Source: UMGS172 sp045637775
GTDB taxonomy: Bacteria; Bacillota; Clostridia; Oscillospirales; Acutalibacteraceae
NCBI GenBank assembly: GCA_045637775.1
Contig: JAZUAC010000033.1
Location: forward strand, 1-21,131
DNA: 21,131 bases
Direction: 5' to 3'
The translations under genes and the position numbers were made by a program. Positions 15,390 to 21,131 of the stretch are shown here, in pieces. Position 1 is the first letter of the stretch; each line of letters opens with the position of its first letter. Below the pieces are notes generated by a model. It saw only the letters and a list, made by a program, of their open reading frames with translations, was not told the DNA's origin and did not search any database.

Positions 15390-16320
15390 AAGATTCCGCC
15401 CATTTTGCATTTGGTTTGAGATTGAAATATTTTCGGTCCATTATATGAACCCTACCCTGCTTTACTGCATTGAGTGAGCCCCAAGCAGGATTTTCAGTTA
15501 TTGTCCTTTTAAAATTCATAATTGCCGTTTCGGTATCGTCACCCATAGTGACAGCGAAAATACGATAGGGCTGCTCTTTAATAACTGCCTCAACGCTCAA
15601 ATTCTCCAGCAAACTGTTATCGCCGTCAGCAATATTGATAAGCCCTATGTCGTTCAGCATTTCTCCAAGGATCGTACCTTCACTCCCCTTGGCTTTAACA
15701 AATCCCGAAGAAGCACGAAGCAGTAATATCTTGCGGTTTTCGATCGGTATCTCAGCTTTTACAATTTCGCTTTTTACCGTGTCTATCTGTGCTTTTATCT
15801 CAACGCCATTCTTCGCATAAAGGTCGCTTCGGTCGGTGATTTGGGTACAGATTTTCAGCATTTCGAGATAATCCTCAAAGCAGTCAACATCAAAATAAGC
15901 AACCGTAACACCTACGTTTTCCAAGGTTTCTTTCATTTGCACATTTGATGCCGTTGAAGCACTTGCCAACACAAGTTGTGGATTGGTTGACAAAAGCAAT
16001 TCGAGACTAGGAGAATGCGCACCACCTAAATTCACGGCTTTTGGCAAATTCAAGCCAAAATCGTCCCAAGCATCCTCGGCAGTAGCACAAATGTCACCAC
16101 CCGAAAGCATCCACATATCGGCAAAGCTGCCAAGCAACGCCGCTACGCGTTGAGGCTTTTTTGCAATCTCAACCTTGCGCCCAAGCGCATCGGTAAATGT
16201 TACCGTTTCGCCCTGCGGCTTTGCAATATTTGCGTTACCACAACCCGAAAAGGCCAAAACGCCGAATACCAGAACAAGACAAAAACAAACAAGCTTAACC
16301 GATAAGCTTCTTTTCAACAT
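15355..16320 (-). CDS. Substrate-binding lipoprotein of the FecBCD/BtuFCD-type importer
   Basis: This is an extracellular binding protein tethered by lipid. From ATG 16320 the product is 321 residues and starts MLKRSLSVKLVCFCLVLVFG, a lipoprotein signal ending in a lipobox-like AFSGC about 27 residues in. The mature part has the PBP2 helical-backbone (TroA/FecB-like) pattern: VTFTDALGRKVEIAKKPQRV, then LGGAHSPSLELLLSTNPQLVLAS, a linking helix, and a C-terminal lobe with PAWGSLNAVKQGRVHIMD. A longer frame from 16371 adds 17 residues without improving the signal. The start overlaps the end of the reductase gene by 26 bases. The ligand is unknown. FecB-like proteins bind siderophores, corrinoids or hemes. 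Confidence 0.92.
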   Translation of the reverse strand: MLKRSLSVKLVCFCLVLVFGVLAFSGCGNANIAKPQGETVTFTDALGRKVEIAKKPQRVAALLGSFADMWMLSGGDICATAEDAWDDFGLNLPKAVNLGGAHSPSLELLLSTNPQLVLASASTASNVQMKETLENVGVTVAYFDVDCFEDYLEMLKICTQITDRSDLYAKNGVEIKAQIDTVKSEIVKAEIPIENRKILLLRASSGFVKAKGSEGTILGEMLNDIGLINIADGDNSLLENLSVEAVIKEQPYRIFAVTMGDDTETAIMNFKRTITENPAWGSLNAVKQGRVHIMDRKYFNLKPNAKWAESYEKLGNILLEK

Positions 16321-17221
16321 AATCAAAGCCCAATCTTTCAATAGTGTCGGCAAAGCGTTCCCCTTTGACACCCTCGTCGCGGAAGAGAATAATTGCCTTT
16401 TCTATCACCTCAAGCACCTCGTCCTCGGTGGTAAAAATTCTGCTCAAAGGCTTACCTATTGCAGTCTTTTTACCCCAACGGCCGCCGATACACACCTTAA
16501 AGCCTTCGGTTGCGTTATCCAAAGCACCAAACGGACACTTTGAAACGCATCTACCGCAGTTGTTGCAAATAGCAGAGTCAATATGTATCTTACCGTCCAA
16601 AAGTTTTGCAGCACCCATAGGACAGGCATTTTGTACTGCACAGGTCTTACATCCACGGCATTTGTCGGCATTTGATGTGAAAACTCGCTGACCGATGACA
16701 CCGATATCATTAAGGTCAGGCTTAACACAGTTATTAGGACATCCGCCAACCGCGATTTTAAACTTATGAGGCAACACCACATTGTGGTAGCCGACATAAA
16801 ATCTCTCGTGAATTTTAAGACTCAAAGAAAACGTGTCGATAAGTCCAAACTGGCAGGTTGTACCCTTGCAGGAAACAACAGGGCGCACCTTGGGACCTGT
16901 ACCGCCTGTTTCAAGACCCTTACCCTTTAAGTAAAGCACCAAGGACGGAATATTGTTATACGAAACGCCTTGAATCTCGACCGTCATACGGCTGGTCATA
17001 GCAACCTCACCCGAGCCAAAACGGTCAGCAGCCTCAGCAATTGCGCGTGATTCATCGGTGGTTATCTTGCCGTTACGGGTAATGACGCGAACATTGAAAA
17101 CATCAGGAAAACGTTTATCACGAAGGCAACCCAAACCTTTAACTGCCATAATCTGTTCGTTTGTGGGTACACCCTCTGCAGGAATCAACCCCAAAACCTC
17201 AAAAGCATTTGTACATTCCAT
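16295..17221 (-). CDS. Siroheme/[4Fe-4S] sulfite-nitrite-reductase-like protein with two ferredoxin clusters
   Basis: This 308-residue, probably cytoplasmic redox protein belongs to the nitrite/sulfite reductase superfamily of the anaerobic, AsrC/Dsr-like kind. Residues about 25-100 form a ferredoxin-like half domain with SRMTVEIQGV. The siroheme-[4Fe-4S] ligands are Cys118-x4-Cys123 (SCKGTTCQFG) and Cys161-x3-Cys165 (GGCPNNCVKP). An inserted bacterial ferredoxin domain follows, with Cys188/191/194/200 and Cys219/222/225/229 (CNNCGRCVSKCP). The electron acceptor could be sulfite, nitrite or another compound, and this cannot be decided here. It is the first gene of the operon and overlaps the transporter lipoprotein gene. 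The start at ATG 17221 has AAGGA 9 bases upstream and a good promoter. No partner flavoprotein gene is nearby. Confidence 0.88.
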   Translation of the reverse strand: MECTNAFEVLGLIPAEGVPTNEQIMAVKGLGCLRDKRFPDVFNVRVITRNGKITTDESRAIAEAADRFGSGEVAMTSRMTVEIQGVSYNNIPSLVLYLKGKGLETGGTGPKVRPVVSCKGTTCQFGLIDTFSLSLKIHERFYVGYHNVVLPHKFKIAVGGCPNNCVKPDLNDIGVIGQRVFTSNADKCRGCKTCAVQNACPMGAAKLLDGKIHIDSAICNNCGRCVSKCPFGALDNATEGFKVCIGGRWGKKTAIGKPLSRIFTTEDEVLEVIEKAIILFRDEGVKGERFADTIERLGFDYVEKKLIG

Positions 17222-17254
17222 AACAACACATCCTTAAAATTTGCTTATTCAACA

Positions 17255-17283
17255 ATTATAACATATAGAATTTTTGGGTGCAA
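17255..17283 (-). promoter_or_regulatory. Promoter of the reductase-ABC-HAD operon
   Basis: The minus strand has TTGCAC (17278-17283), a 17-base spacer and TATAAT (17255-17260), placed about 34 bases before the reductase ATG. It diverges from the tRNA promoter. The roughly 67 bases between the two promoters contain a run of six C on the plus strand and no obvious operator. Confidence 0.75.
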
Positions 17284-17350
17284 GATGTATTGAACACTTA
17301 ACCCCCCATAAAATCAGAACTTTTATCGTTTTTATAAGTTGAAAAAACAG

Positions 17351-17379
17351 TTGACAATCGGCACTTTAGAATATATAAT
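17351..17379 (+). promoter_or_regulatory. Consensus promoter of tRNA-Leu
   Basis: TTGACA (17351-17356), a 17-base spacer and TATAAT (17374-17379) are both perfect consensus on the plus strand, 23 bases before the tRNA. This fits strong constitutive expression of a stable RNA. Confidence 0.9.
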
Positions 17380-17402
17380 ATCTTAGTAACAATTAAACAT
17401 AC

Positions 17403-17489
17403 GCCGCTGTGGTGGAATAGGCAGACACAAGGGACTTAAAATCCCTCGGTAGCGATACCGTACCGGTTCGACCCCGGTCAGCGGCACCA
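17403..17489 (+). tRNA. tRNA-Leu (anticodon UAA), CCA encoded
   Basis: An 87-base type II tRNA. The acceptor stem GCCGCTG (17403-17409) pairs perfectly with CAGCGGC (17479-17485). The anticodon stem AGGGA/TCCCT encloses the loop CTTAAAA, with anticodon TAA at 17437-17439. A long variable arm (CGGTAGCGATACCG) follows, as in tRNA-Leu, and then a T arm with GGTTCGACCCC. The 3' end ACCA is encoded. It reads the UUA codon and possibly UUG. It is the only plus-strand gene in the window. Confidence 0.98.
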
Positions 17490-17491
17490 TG

Positions 17492-17532
17492 AAAAAAGTC
17501 ACTTTTGTCTACCGACAAAGGTGACTTTTTTT
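17492..17532 (+). terminator. Bidirectional terminator between tRNA-Leu and the convergent 730-residue gene
   Basis: An 18-bp stem with a single G-U pair and a 4-base loop TACC (17510-17513) has A-runs on the left and T-runs on the right. It starts 2 bases after the tRNA 3' end and gives a U-run in both directions. It also lies 56 bases after the stop of the minus-strand gene at 17589 and can end that transcript. Confidence 0.92.
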
Positions 17533-17588
17533 AATGATATCCGTTCCCTACAGACACGGATGATATAGCAACGCTATGTTTGAACTAC

Positions 17589-19781
17589 TCACCCCGACAA
17601 AGAATCGTATATAGAAACCAGCTTCAATGCCCATTCCATATTCAGTTCATACCTGTAATCAGCCAACAACGGATATCTGATAGTTCCGCCTGCATATATC
17701 TGATTCAAAATAATTTCATAATTTTTAATTTCTTCGGTATAATACCGTTCCCAGCTTTCTTTCATGTCAGAAATAACCTTATGCAGTTCTTCGGTAGTTT
17801 GACCCATTTCGGGGTATTCTTCGGAAAACCGATACTCCATAAGCTTGCCGTAATATTCCTCGGCAACGGATTGCCATTTCAGAGAATATTGCTCAGCAAG
17901 CTGCACCATTCCGCCGGTTGTTGAAAACTCGGGTAATTCCTGATCCGCTTTGTATGCTTTGTCGATATTTTCAACAATCATGTCGGTCAAACCAATCAAA
18001 GACACCGTATCAAGTGCCACATCCCATTCTCCAACGGAATAATTCTTTGGATGCACGGCATACCATCTGACAACGGTCTGTTTTTCAGGTGTATCCTCTG
18101 CCTCACTTATGAGATAGTATTCAACACCATTCACTTTTTGGGTATATCCTGTTCCTCTTAAAACATTACCCTCTTTCATGTATTTTGAAACCTCTTTCAA
18201 GGCGCGTTTATAACCCAAACTCTCAACAAATTTAACCGACACCTTGTCTTCGCTTGTATAAAAAGGTACACAGAATATAGCACTTTCTGTCACGACATGA
18301 ACTCCGTTATGTGCTTCCGATTCTTCGGTCAAAAGCAATTGAGGCTCACCCACCACATCGGTGCGATAAATATTATATTTGCCGTTTTCATCGTTGGCAA
18401 AACAAAGATAACCTTCGCTTTGCCAACACAAAATCTCGGGTGAAAATATATTGTTATCAACAAACTTTTCGTCTTTGCCGTCTCGGTTGTACTTGTAAAC
18501 TGCCTCACTCACACGTTCGTGATAATACAGCTCACCGTTCAGCATATACACATGACTAATACTAATGTTTTGCGGTTTATATACTCCCTCACCTGCTATG
18601 AGTTTTGTTTCGAGAGTTTTAAGGTCTTTTTCAAATATTGAAAAGGTTCTTTCGGCATGGTCTATGTAATAACAATGGGTATCACTGAACACACAGTTTG
18701 AAACATCGTCTAAAAAGTTTTCAGCCTCTTTAGTCGTAAGATTTACCCTAAAGCACGAAATTCCACTGTTCCAAATATAGAGGTAGTTGCCGTGAAACAT
18801 GAAATCACAGATTTCTTCAAAAGTATCAACATTTGAACCGTTGGGTATTTCGTCAAGCCCCCAAAAGTGCGAAATTTTATACGTTTTGGTATCGTATTGC
18901 AGAATTTCGTTTTGAGTGTGGTAATACACAATACCATCCCTGTACCACAGTCCCGAATAACAACCCAATGTTATCAGATAATTTTGGTTAGTAGATTTAT
19001 CGTATTTATAAAGTCCTGAATCGGCGGTGTAGTAAAATGTTCCGTTATTCTCAACAACCGGGAGTGAACCGCGCGTACCCTGTATGCGAGTTATTCTTTC
19101 ATACCACGCGGTTTTATTGGTATCTAACGACTCGTAAAAGTCTTTCAGTGATATAAAACTTGCGTCGGTCTGATTTTTTATTGCGTTTTTGGCAGCCTCA
19201 ACAAGCGATTTGTCATCGGTAAGCACCTCGTCCTCTGGGTGGTATTCAATAGCGCTGTAATTATGCTTTAAAATATCCTTTGAAACGAGCTTGCCATTTG
19301 TCACAGTTATATGACTATAATGGTCACGACCGCCTCCTACACTATAACACAACAACCCGTAATAGCCCTTCATATAGAGCAACATTGTTGAACCGCTTAA
19401 CAAATCAAGTGACCCGATTTTTATTGCTTTTTCCTTGAAGGTGTAGACGGTAAACTCGGGATGGGCAAAAATCACAAGCTCATCAGAGCCGTCACCGTCC
19501 ATATCCCTAATGCAAAACTGCATATCTTTTTGGGTGCTCTCATACAGTTCAACCAAAAAGTCAGTATACACACCTGCATAGATCCCATTGCTTTCGGGAG
19601 AATTTACCGTATTATATGTGTTGTTATTAACAGTATCACTCACTGTGTTTTGTGTGTTGCTGACCAAAGAATCGGCGTTTGTGTTCAAGGTTTTGTTGGG
19701 TTCAAAAGCTAAAACCGACACAACAACTATAACAATTGCCAAAATCACAAATACGGCTCTAAACAGGTTATCTTTTTTCAT
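17589..19781 (-). CDS. Membrane-anchored extracellular protein: Ca-motif-like segment, propeller-like repeats and LprI-like tail
   Basis: I do not recognise a specific function. The 730-residue product has a basic start and one membrane helix (about 8-26) without a lipobox, then a low-complexity Asn/Thr/Ser linker (30-65). DMDGDGSDEL at 93-102 resembles calcium-binding loops of FG-GAP/VCBS and dockerin-type domains. Residues about 215-480 contain repeated short units with YY-(K)YD-type strands, such as LYKYDKSTN, ILQYDTKTY and VYKYNRDGK, resembling a beta-propeller or DUF5050-like region. The last 110 residues (ESWERYYTEEIKNYE, then AGGTIRYPLL and a final helix) resemble the LprI lysozyme-inhibitor-like fold but lack its cysteines. 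Start: ATG 19781 with GAGAGG upstream. It has its own promoter and terminator. A cell-surface sensing or protective role is only a guess. Confidence 0.85.
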   Translation of the reverse strand: MKKDNLFRAVFVILAIVIVVVSVLAFEPNKTLNTNADSLVSNTQNTVSDTVNNNTYNTVNSPESNGIYAGVYTDFLVELYESTQKDMQFCIRDMDGDGSDELVIFAHPEFTVYTFKEKAIKIGSLDLLSGSTMLLYMKGYYGLLCYSVGGGRDHYSHITVTNGKLVSKDILKHNYSAIEYHPEDEVLTDDKSLVEAAKNAIKNQTDASFISLKDFYESLDTNKTAWYERITRIQGTRGSLPVVENNGTFYYTADSGLYKYDKSTNQNYLITLGCYSGLWYRDGIVYYHTQNEILQYDTKTYKISHFWGLDEIPNGSNVDTFEEICDFMFHGNYLYIWNSGISCFRVNLTTKEAENFLDDVSNCVFSDTHCYYIDHAERTFSIFEKDLKTLETKLIAGEGVYKPQNISISHVYMLNGELYYHERVSEAVYKYNRDGKDEKFVDNNIFSPEILCWQSEGYLCFANDENGKYNIYRTDVVGEPQLLLTEESEAHNGVHVVTESAIFCVPFYTSEDKVSVKFVESLGYKRALKEVSKYMKEGNVLRGTGYTQKVNGVEYYLISEAEDTPEKQTVVRWYAVHPKNYSVGEWDVALDTVSLIGLTDMIVENIDKAYKADQELPEFSTTGGMVQLAEQYSLKWQSVAEEYYGKLMEYRFSEEYPEMGQTTEELHKVISDMKESWERYYTEEIKNYEIILNQIYAGGTIRYPLLADYRYELNMEWALKLVSIYDSLSG

Positions 19782-19820
19782 TTTCTACCCTCTCTTGAAA
19801 TTTTGTAGGTTTATATTTTA

Positions 19821-19849
19821 ATAATACAGAACCGCAAACTTTATGTCAA
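19821..19849 (-). promoter_or_regulatory. Promoter of the 730-residue surface protein gene
   Basis: The minus strand has a perfect TTGACA (19844-19849), a 17-base spacer and TATTAT (19821-19826), about 40 bases before the start codon. Two TTACAAAT repeats lie immediately upstream. Confidence 0.82.
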
Positions 19850-19854
19850 CCGAT

Positions 19855-19892
19855 ATTACAAAATTGAAACTATTTGTAACCATTTGTAATAA
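19855..19892 (-). promoter_or_regulatory. TTACAAAT repeats upstream of the surface-protein promoter
   Basis: On the minus strand TTACAAAT occurs twice with a 10-base period, followed by an inverted TTGTAA close to the -35 box. Repeats on one face of the helix, just upstream of a promoter, are typical of a regulator site, but the region is AT-rich and no regulator is identified. Confidence 0.35.
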
Positions 19893-19904
19893 TTTAGAAA
19901 AAGC

Positions 19905-19940
19905 AAAACCCGATGCCTTAATTTCAAGGCATCGGGTTTT
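19905..19940 (-). terminator. Intrinsic terminator of the Ig-like lipoprotein gene
   Basis: A perfect 15-bp inverted repeat (19905-19919 with 19926-19940, loop of 6) is followed on the minus strand by TTTTGCTTTTTC. It begins 19 bases after the lipoprotein stop codon. Confidence 0.92.
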
Positions 19941-19958
19941 AGTTAGTTTAGACTAAAA

Positions 19959-20867
19959 TTACATGTGGAGGTCGGGTTCAAAATCATATCCGAAAACATT
20001 ATTGGTGTTTGCGGTTACAGTGAACTCACCTACATAGAACTCACGATTATAGAAATTTCCAACAAAGCTGTTAATTTCGGCATCGGTAAAGTACTTAGCC
20101 ATAGGAGAAGCTTTAAAGGTTGCGATTGCTTCTGCCTTATCGTAGCCCTTCTTGGAGGTGTAGTCCATACTGCTGATAATGATACCAACATACTCACCTT
20201 CGGGTACATCGTTAAGGGTATAGTTACCGGTATCGCCGGACTTTGCAACATAGTAACCGTTTACAGCTACTGCGCAAGAACCGTCGGAAAGCTTTTCACC
20301 TGCAGTTTCAACATAGTTAACTGCCTTGCTCATATCAGCACCGGAAAGGTTCTTAGGAACAATAATAACATATGCATCGGGATCGTCAGGTCTCTCAACA
20401 GCGCCCCAACGCTTGTTGGTGATACCGCCGACATTCTTGTCACGTGCAACAATTGTACCGAAACCTGCTACAACAAGCTTACAGGTTGCAGATACATCAC
20501 CGGAGGTTACGGTAATGGTAACCTCGCCGGATGCCTCACCGCCGATATCGCCGGTGGACTTGCTGTACATAACAGCGATAGACTCATCAGAGCAAGAGAA
20601 CTCAACTGCAGCACCTGCAGGTTCAACAGTCACATGGTCGATAAGCTTGATGTCATCGCCAATACCGATGGTATAGCTCTCTGCATCAAATTTGATAGAG
20701 GTAGCAACAGTGGAATCGGAATTTGTGCTGTTGTCGTTTTTATCGGATACTACCGATCCGTTGTCTTTAGAAGCAGCGTCCTTATCAGCAGAACCCTCAC
20801 TTTCGCCGCAAGCAGCAAACGAAAACAGAACAAACATTGCCATAAGTAAACAAAGTAACTTTTTCAT
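19959..20867 (-). CDS. Secreted lipoprotein with an Ig-like (BIG2-type) domain
   Basis: The 302-residue product has a clear lipoprotein signal (MKKLLCLLMAMFVLFSFAAC, lipid attachment at Cys20), followed by a charged Ser/Asp/Asn-rich linker to about residue 55. Residues about 55-135 look like a bacterial group 2 Ig-like domain: an opening strand ATSIKFDAESYTIGIGDDIKL, then SDESIAVMYSKSTGDI, then GEVTITVTSGDVSATCKLVV. The C-terminal half (VERPDDPDAYVIIVPK, YTLNDVPEGEYVGIIIS) has a possible carboxypeptidase-regulatory-like strand pattern, but I do not recognise it with confidence. The ATG at 20867 has AAAGGAG 9 bases upstream. It is monocistronic, between its own promoter and terminator. The function is unknown; surface attachment or binding is plausible. 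Confidence 0.88.
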   Translation of the reverse strand: MKKLLCLLMAMFVLFSFAACGESEGSADKDAASKDNGSVVSDKNDNSTNSDSTVATSIKFDAESYTIGIGDDIKLIDHVTVEPAGAAVEFSCSDESIAVMYSKSTGDIGGEASGEVTITVTSGDVSATCKLVVAGFGTIVARDKNVGGITNKRWGAVERPDDPDAYVIIVPKNLSGADMSKAVNYVETAGEKLSDGSCAVAVNGYYVAKSGDTGNYTLNDVPEGEYVGIIISSMDYTSKKGYDKAEAIATFKASPMAKYFTDAEINSFVGNFYNREFYVGEFTVTANTNNVFGYDFEPDLHM

Positions 20868-20904
20868 TTTTCATAACTCCTTTAATATAAAAGTATGTAT
20901 GCTT

Positions 20905-20933
20905 ATACTAGCATATTATTTTAAAACTGTCAA
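20905..20933 (-). promoter_or_regulatory. Promoter of the Ig-like lipoprotein gene
   Basis: The minus strand has a perfect TTGACA (20928-20933), a 17-base spacer and TAGTAT (20905-20910), about 40 bases before the ATG. The -10 box begins an imperfect inverted repeat (AGTAT...ATACT) across the likely start site. Confidence 0.78.
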
Positions 20934-20995
20934 CCGAAAAACCCTAATTTTAACAATTTGTTAATTTGGACAGTTTAAAAACAATATAACCATTC

Positions 20996-21035
20996 TTTTT
21001 AAAAGACACTGCCTTAAAAGCAAGACAGTGCCTTT
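20996..21035 (-). terminator. Intrinsic terminator of fhs
   Basis: A 14-bp stem with G-U pairs (21022-21035 with 21002-21015) and a 6-base loop is followed on the minus strand by a short T-rich tract. It begins 6 bases after the stop codon of the partial fhs gene. Confidence 0.85.
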
Positions 21036-21040
21036 ATAAT

Positions 21041-21131
21041 TTAGAACAATCCGGTAATCTTGCCGTCATCGTCAACATCGATATTGACGGCGGCAGGAAC
21101 CTTGGGAAGACCGGGCATGGTCATAATATCA
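21041..21131 (-). CDS. fhs: Formate-tetrahydrofolate ligase, C-terminal end only
   Basis: The last 29 codons and a TAA stop are present; the gene continues past the right edge. The peptide DIMTMPGLPKVPAA, then IDVDDDGKITGLF at the very end, matches the conserved C-terminus of formyl-THF synthetase. This ATP-dependent cytoplasmic enzyme makes 10-formyl-THF from formate and THF and is common in acetogenic and purine-fermenting Clostridia. Only the tail is seen, so the integrity of the rest cannot be judged. Confidence 0.9.
   Translation of the reverse strand, partial: DIMTMPGLPKVPAAVNIDVDDDGKITGLF

Noticed and set aside
17403..17532. tRNA-Leu as an integration site for a mobile element
   Set aside because: No integrase gene and no second copy of the tRNA 3' end is seen in the window, and the flanking genes look chromosomal.
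19965..20849. A 294-codon open frame on the plus strand, opposite nearly the whole Ig-like lipoprotein gene
   Set aside because: The minus-strand gene has a signal peptide, ribosome binding site, promoter and terminator. The plus frame has none of these and no recognisable domain, and it follows from codon bias on the opposite strand.
1..21131. CRISPR arrays, insertion sequences, toxin-antitoxin pairs or phage genes
   Set aside because: No repeat-spacer pattern, transposase, integrase or small paired genes were found on either strand.

Overview
The window looks like a chromosomal segment of a low-to-moderate GC, Gram-positive anaerobe of the class Clostridia, probably from the Ruminococcaceae/Oscillospiraceae side. 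That placement is an inference from gene content. It rests on a Firmicutes-type division and cell-wall (dcw) cluster, sigma-A-like promoters, strong AGGAG ribosome binding sites, lipoproteins with Gram-positive architecture, and the tail of a formate-tetrahydrofolate ligase gene. All recognised protein genes are on the minus strand, so they read from right to left. The only gene I support on the plus strand is a tRNA-Leu.

Region 1 (12570 down to 91) is the dcw cluster, in transcription order mraZ, rsmH, ftsL, a class B PBP, murE, mraY, ftsW, murG, murA, ftsQ/divIB, ftsZ. It starts at a near-consensus promoter followed by GTGG-type repeats that fit a MraZ operator. It ends at a UUCG-capped intrinsic terminator. 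The products make lipid I and II (MurE, MraY, MurG), polymerise and crosslink septal peptidoglycan (FtsW, PBP), and organise the divisome (FtsL, FtsQ, FtsZ). murD, murF and ftsA are not in the cluster. Candidate internal promoters precede the PBP gene and ftsZ. The most notable anomaly is in murA: it reads as one continuous frame interrupted by a single TGA at codon 320, where MurA normally has a glycine.

Region 2 (17283 down to 12652) is a separate operon behind its own promoter. It encodes a siroheme/[4Fe-4S] sulfite-nitrite-reductase-like protein with two extra ferredoxin clusters, then the lipoprotein, permease and ATPase of a FecBCD/BtuFCD-type ABC importer, then a Cof-type HAD phosphatase. 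A bidirectional terminator closes it. The physical coupling suggests linked roles, but the substrate cannot be read from the sequence.

Region 3 (17351 to 17532) is tRNA-Leu(UAA) on the plus strand, with a perfect-consensus promoter, an encoded CCA end and a terminator that also serves the convergent gene to its right.

Region 4 (17589 to 20934) holds two independently transcribed envelope proteins. One is a 730-residue membrane-anchored protein with a calcium-motif-like segment, propeller-like repeats and an LprI-like tail. The other is a 302-residue lipoprotein with an Ig-like domain. Each has its own promoter and terminator.

The right edge holds the last 29 codons of fhs. The left edge holds a promoter for a gene that lies outside the window. 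I see no CRISPR array, insertion sequence, phage gene or toxin-antitoxin pair. The window is mostly core chromosome, with the broken murA as its main surprise.
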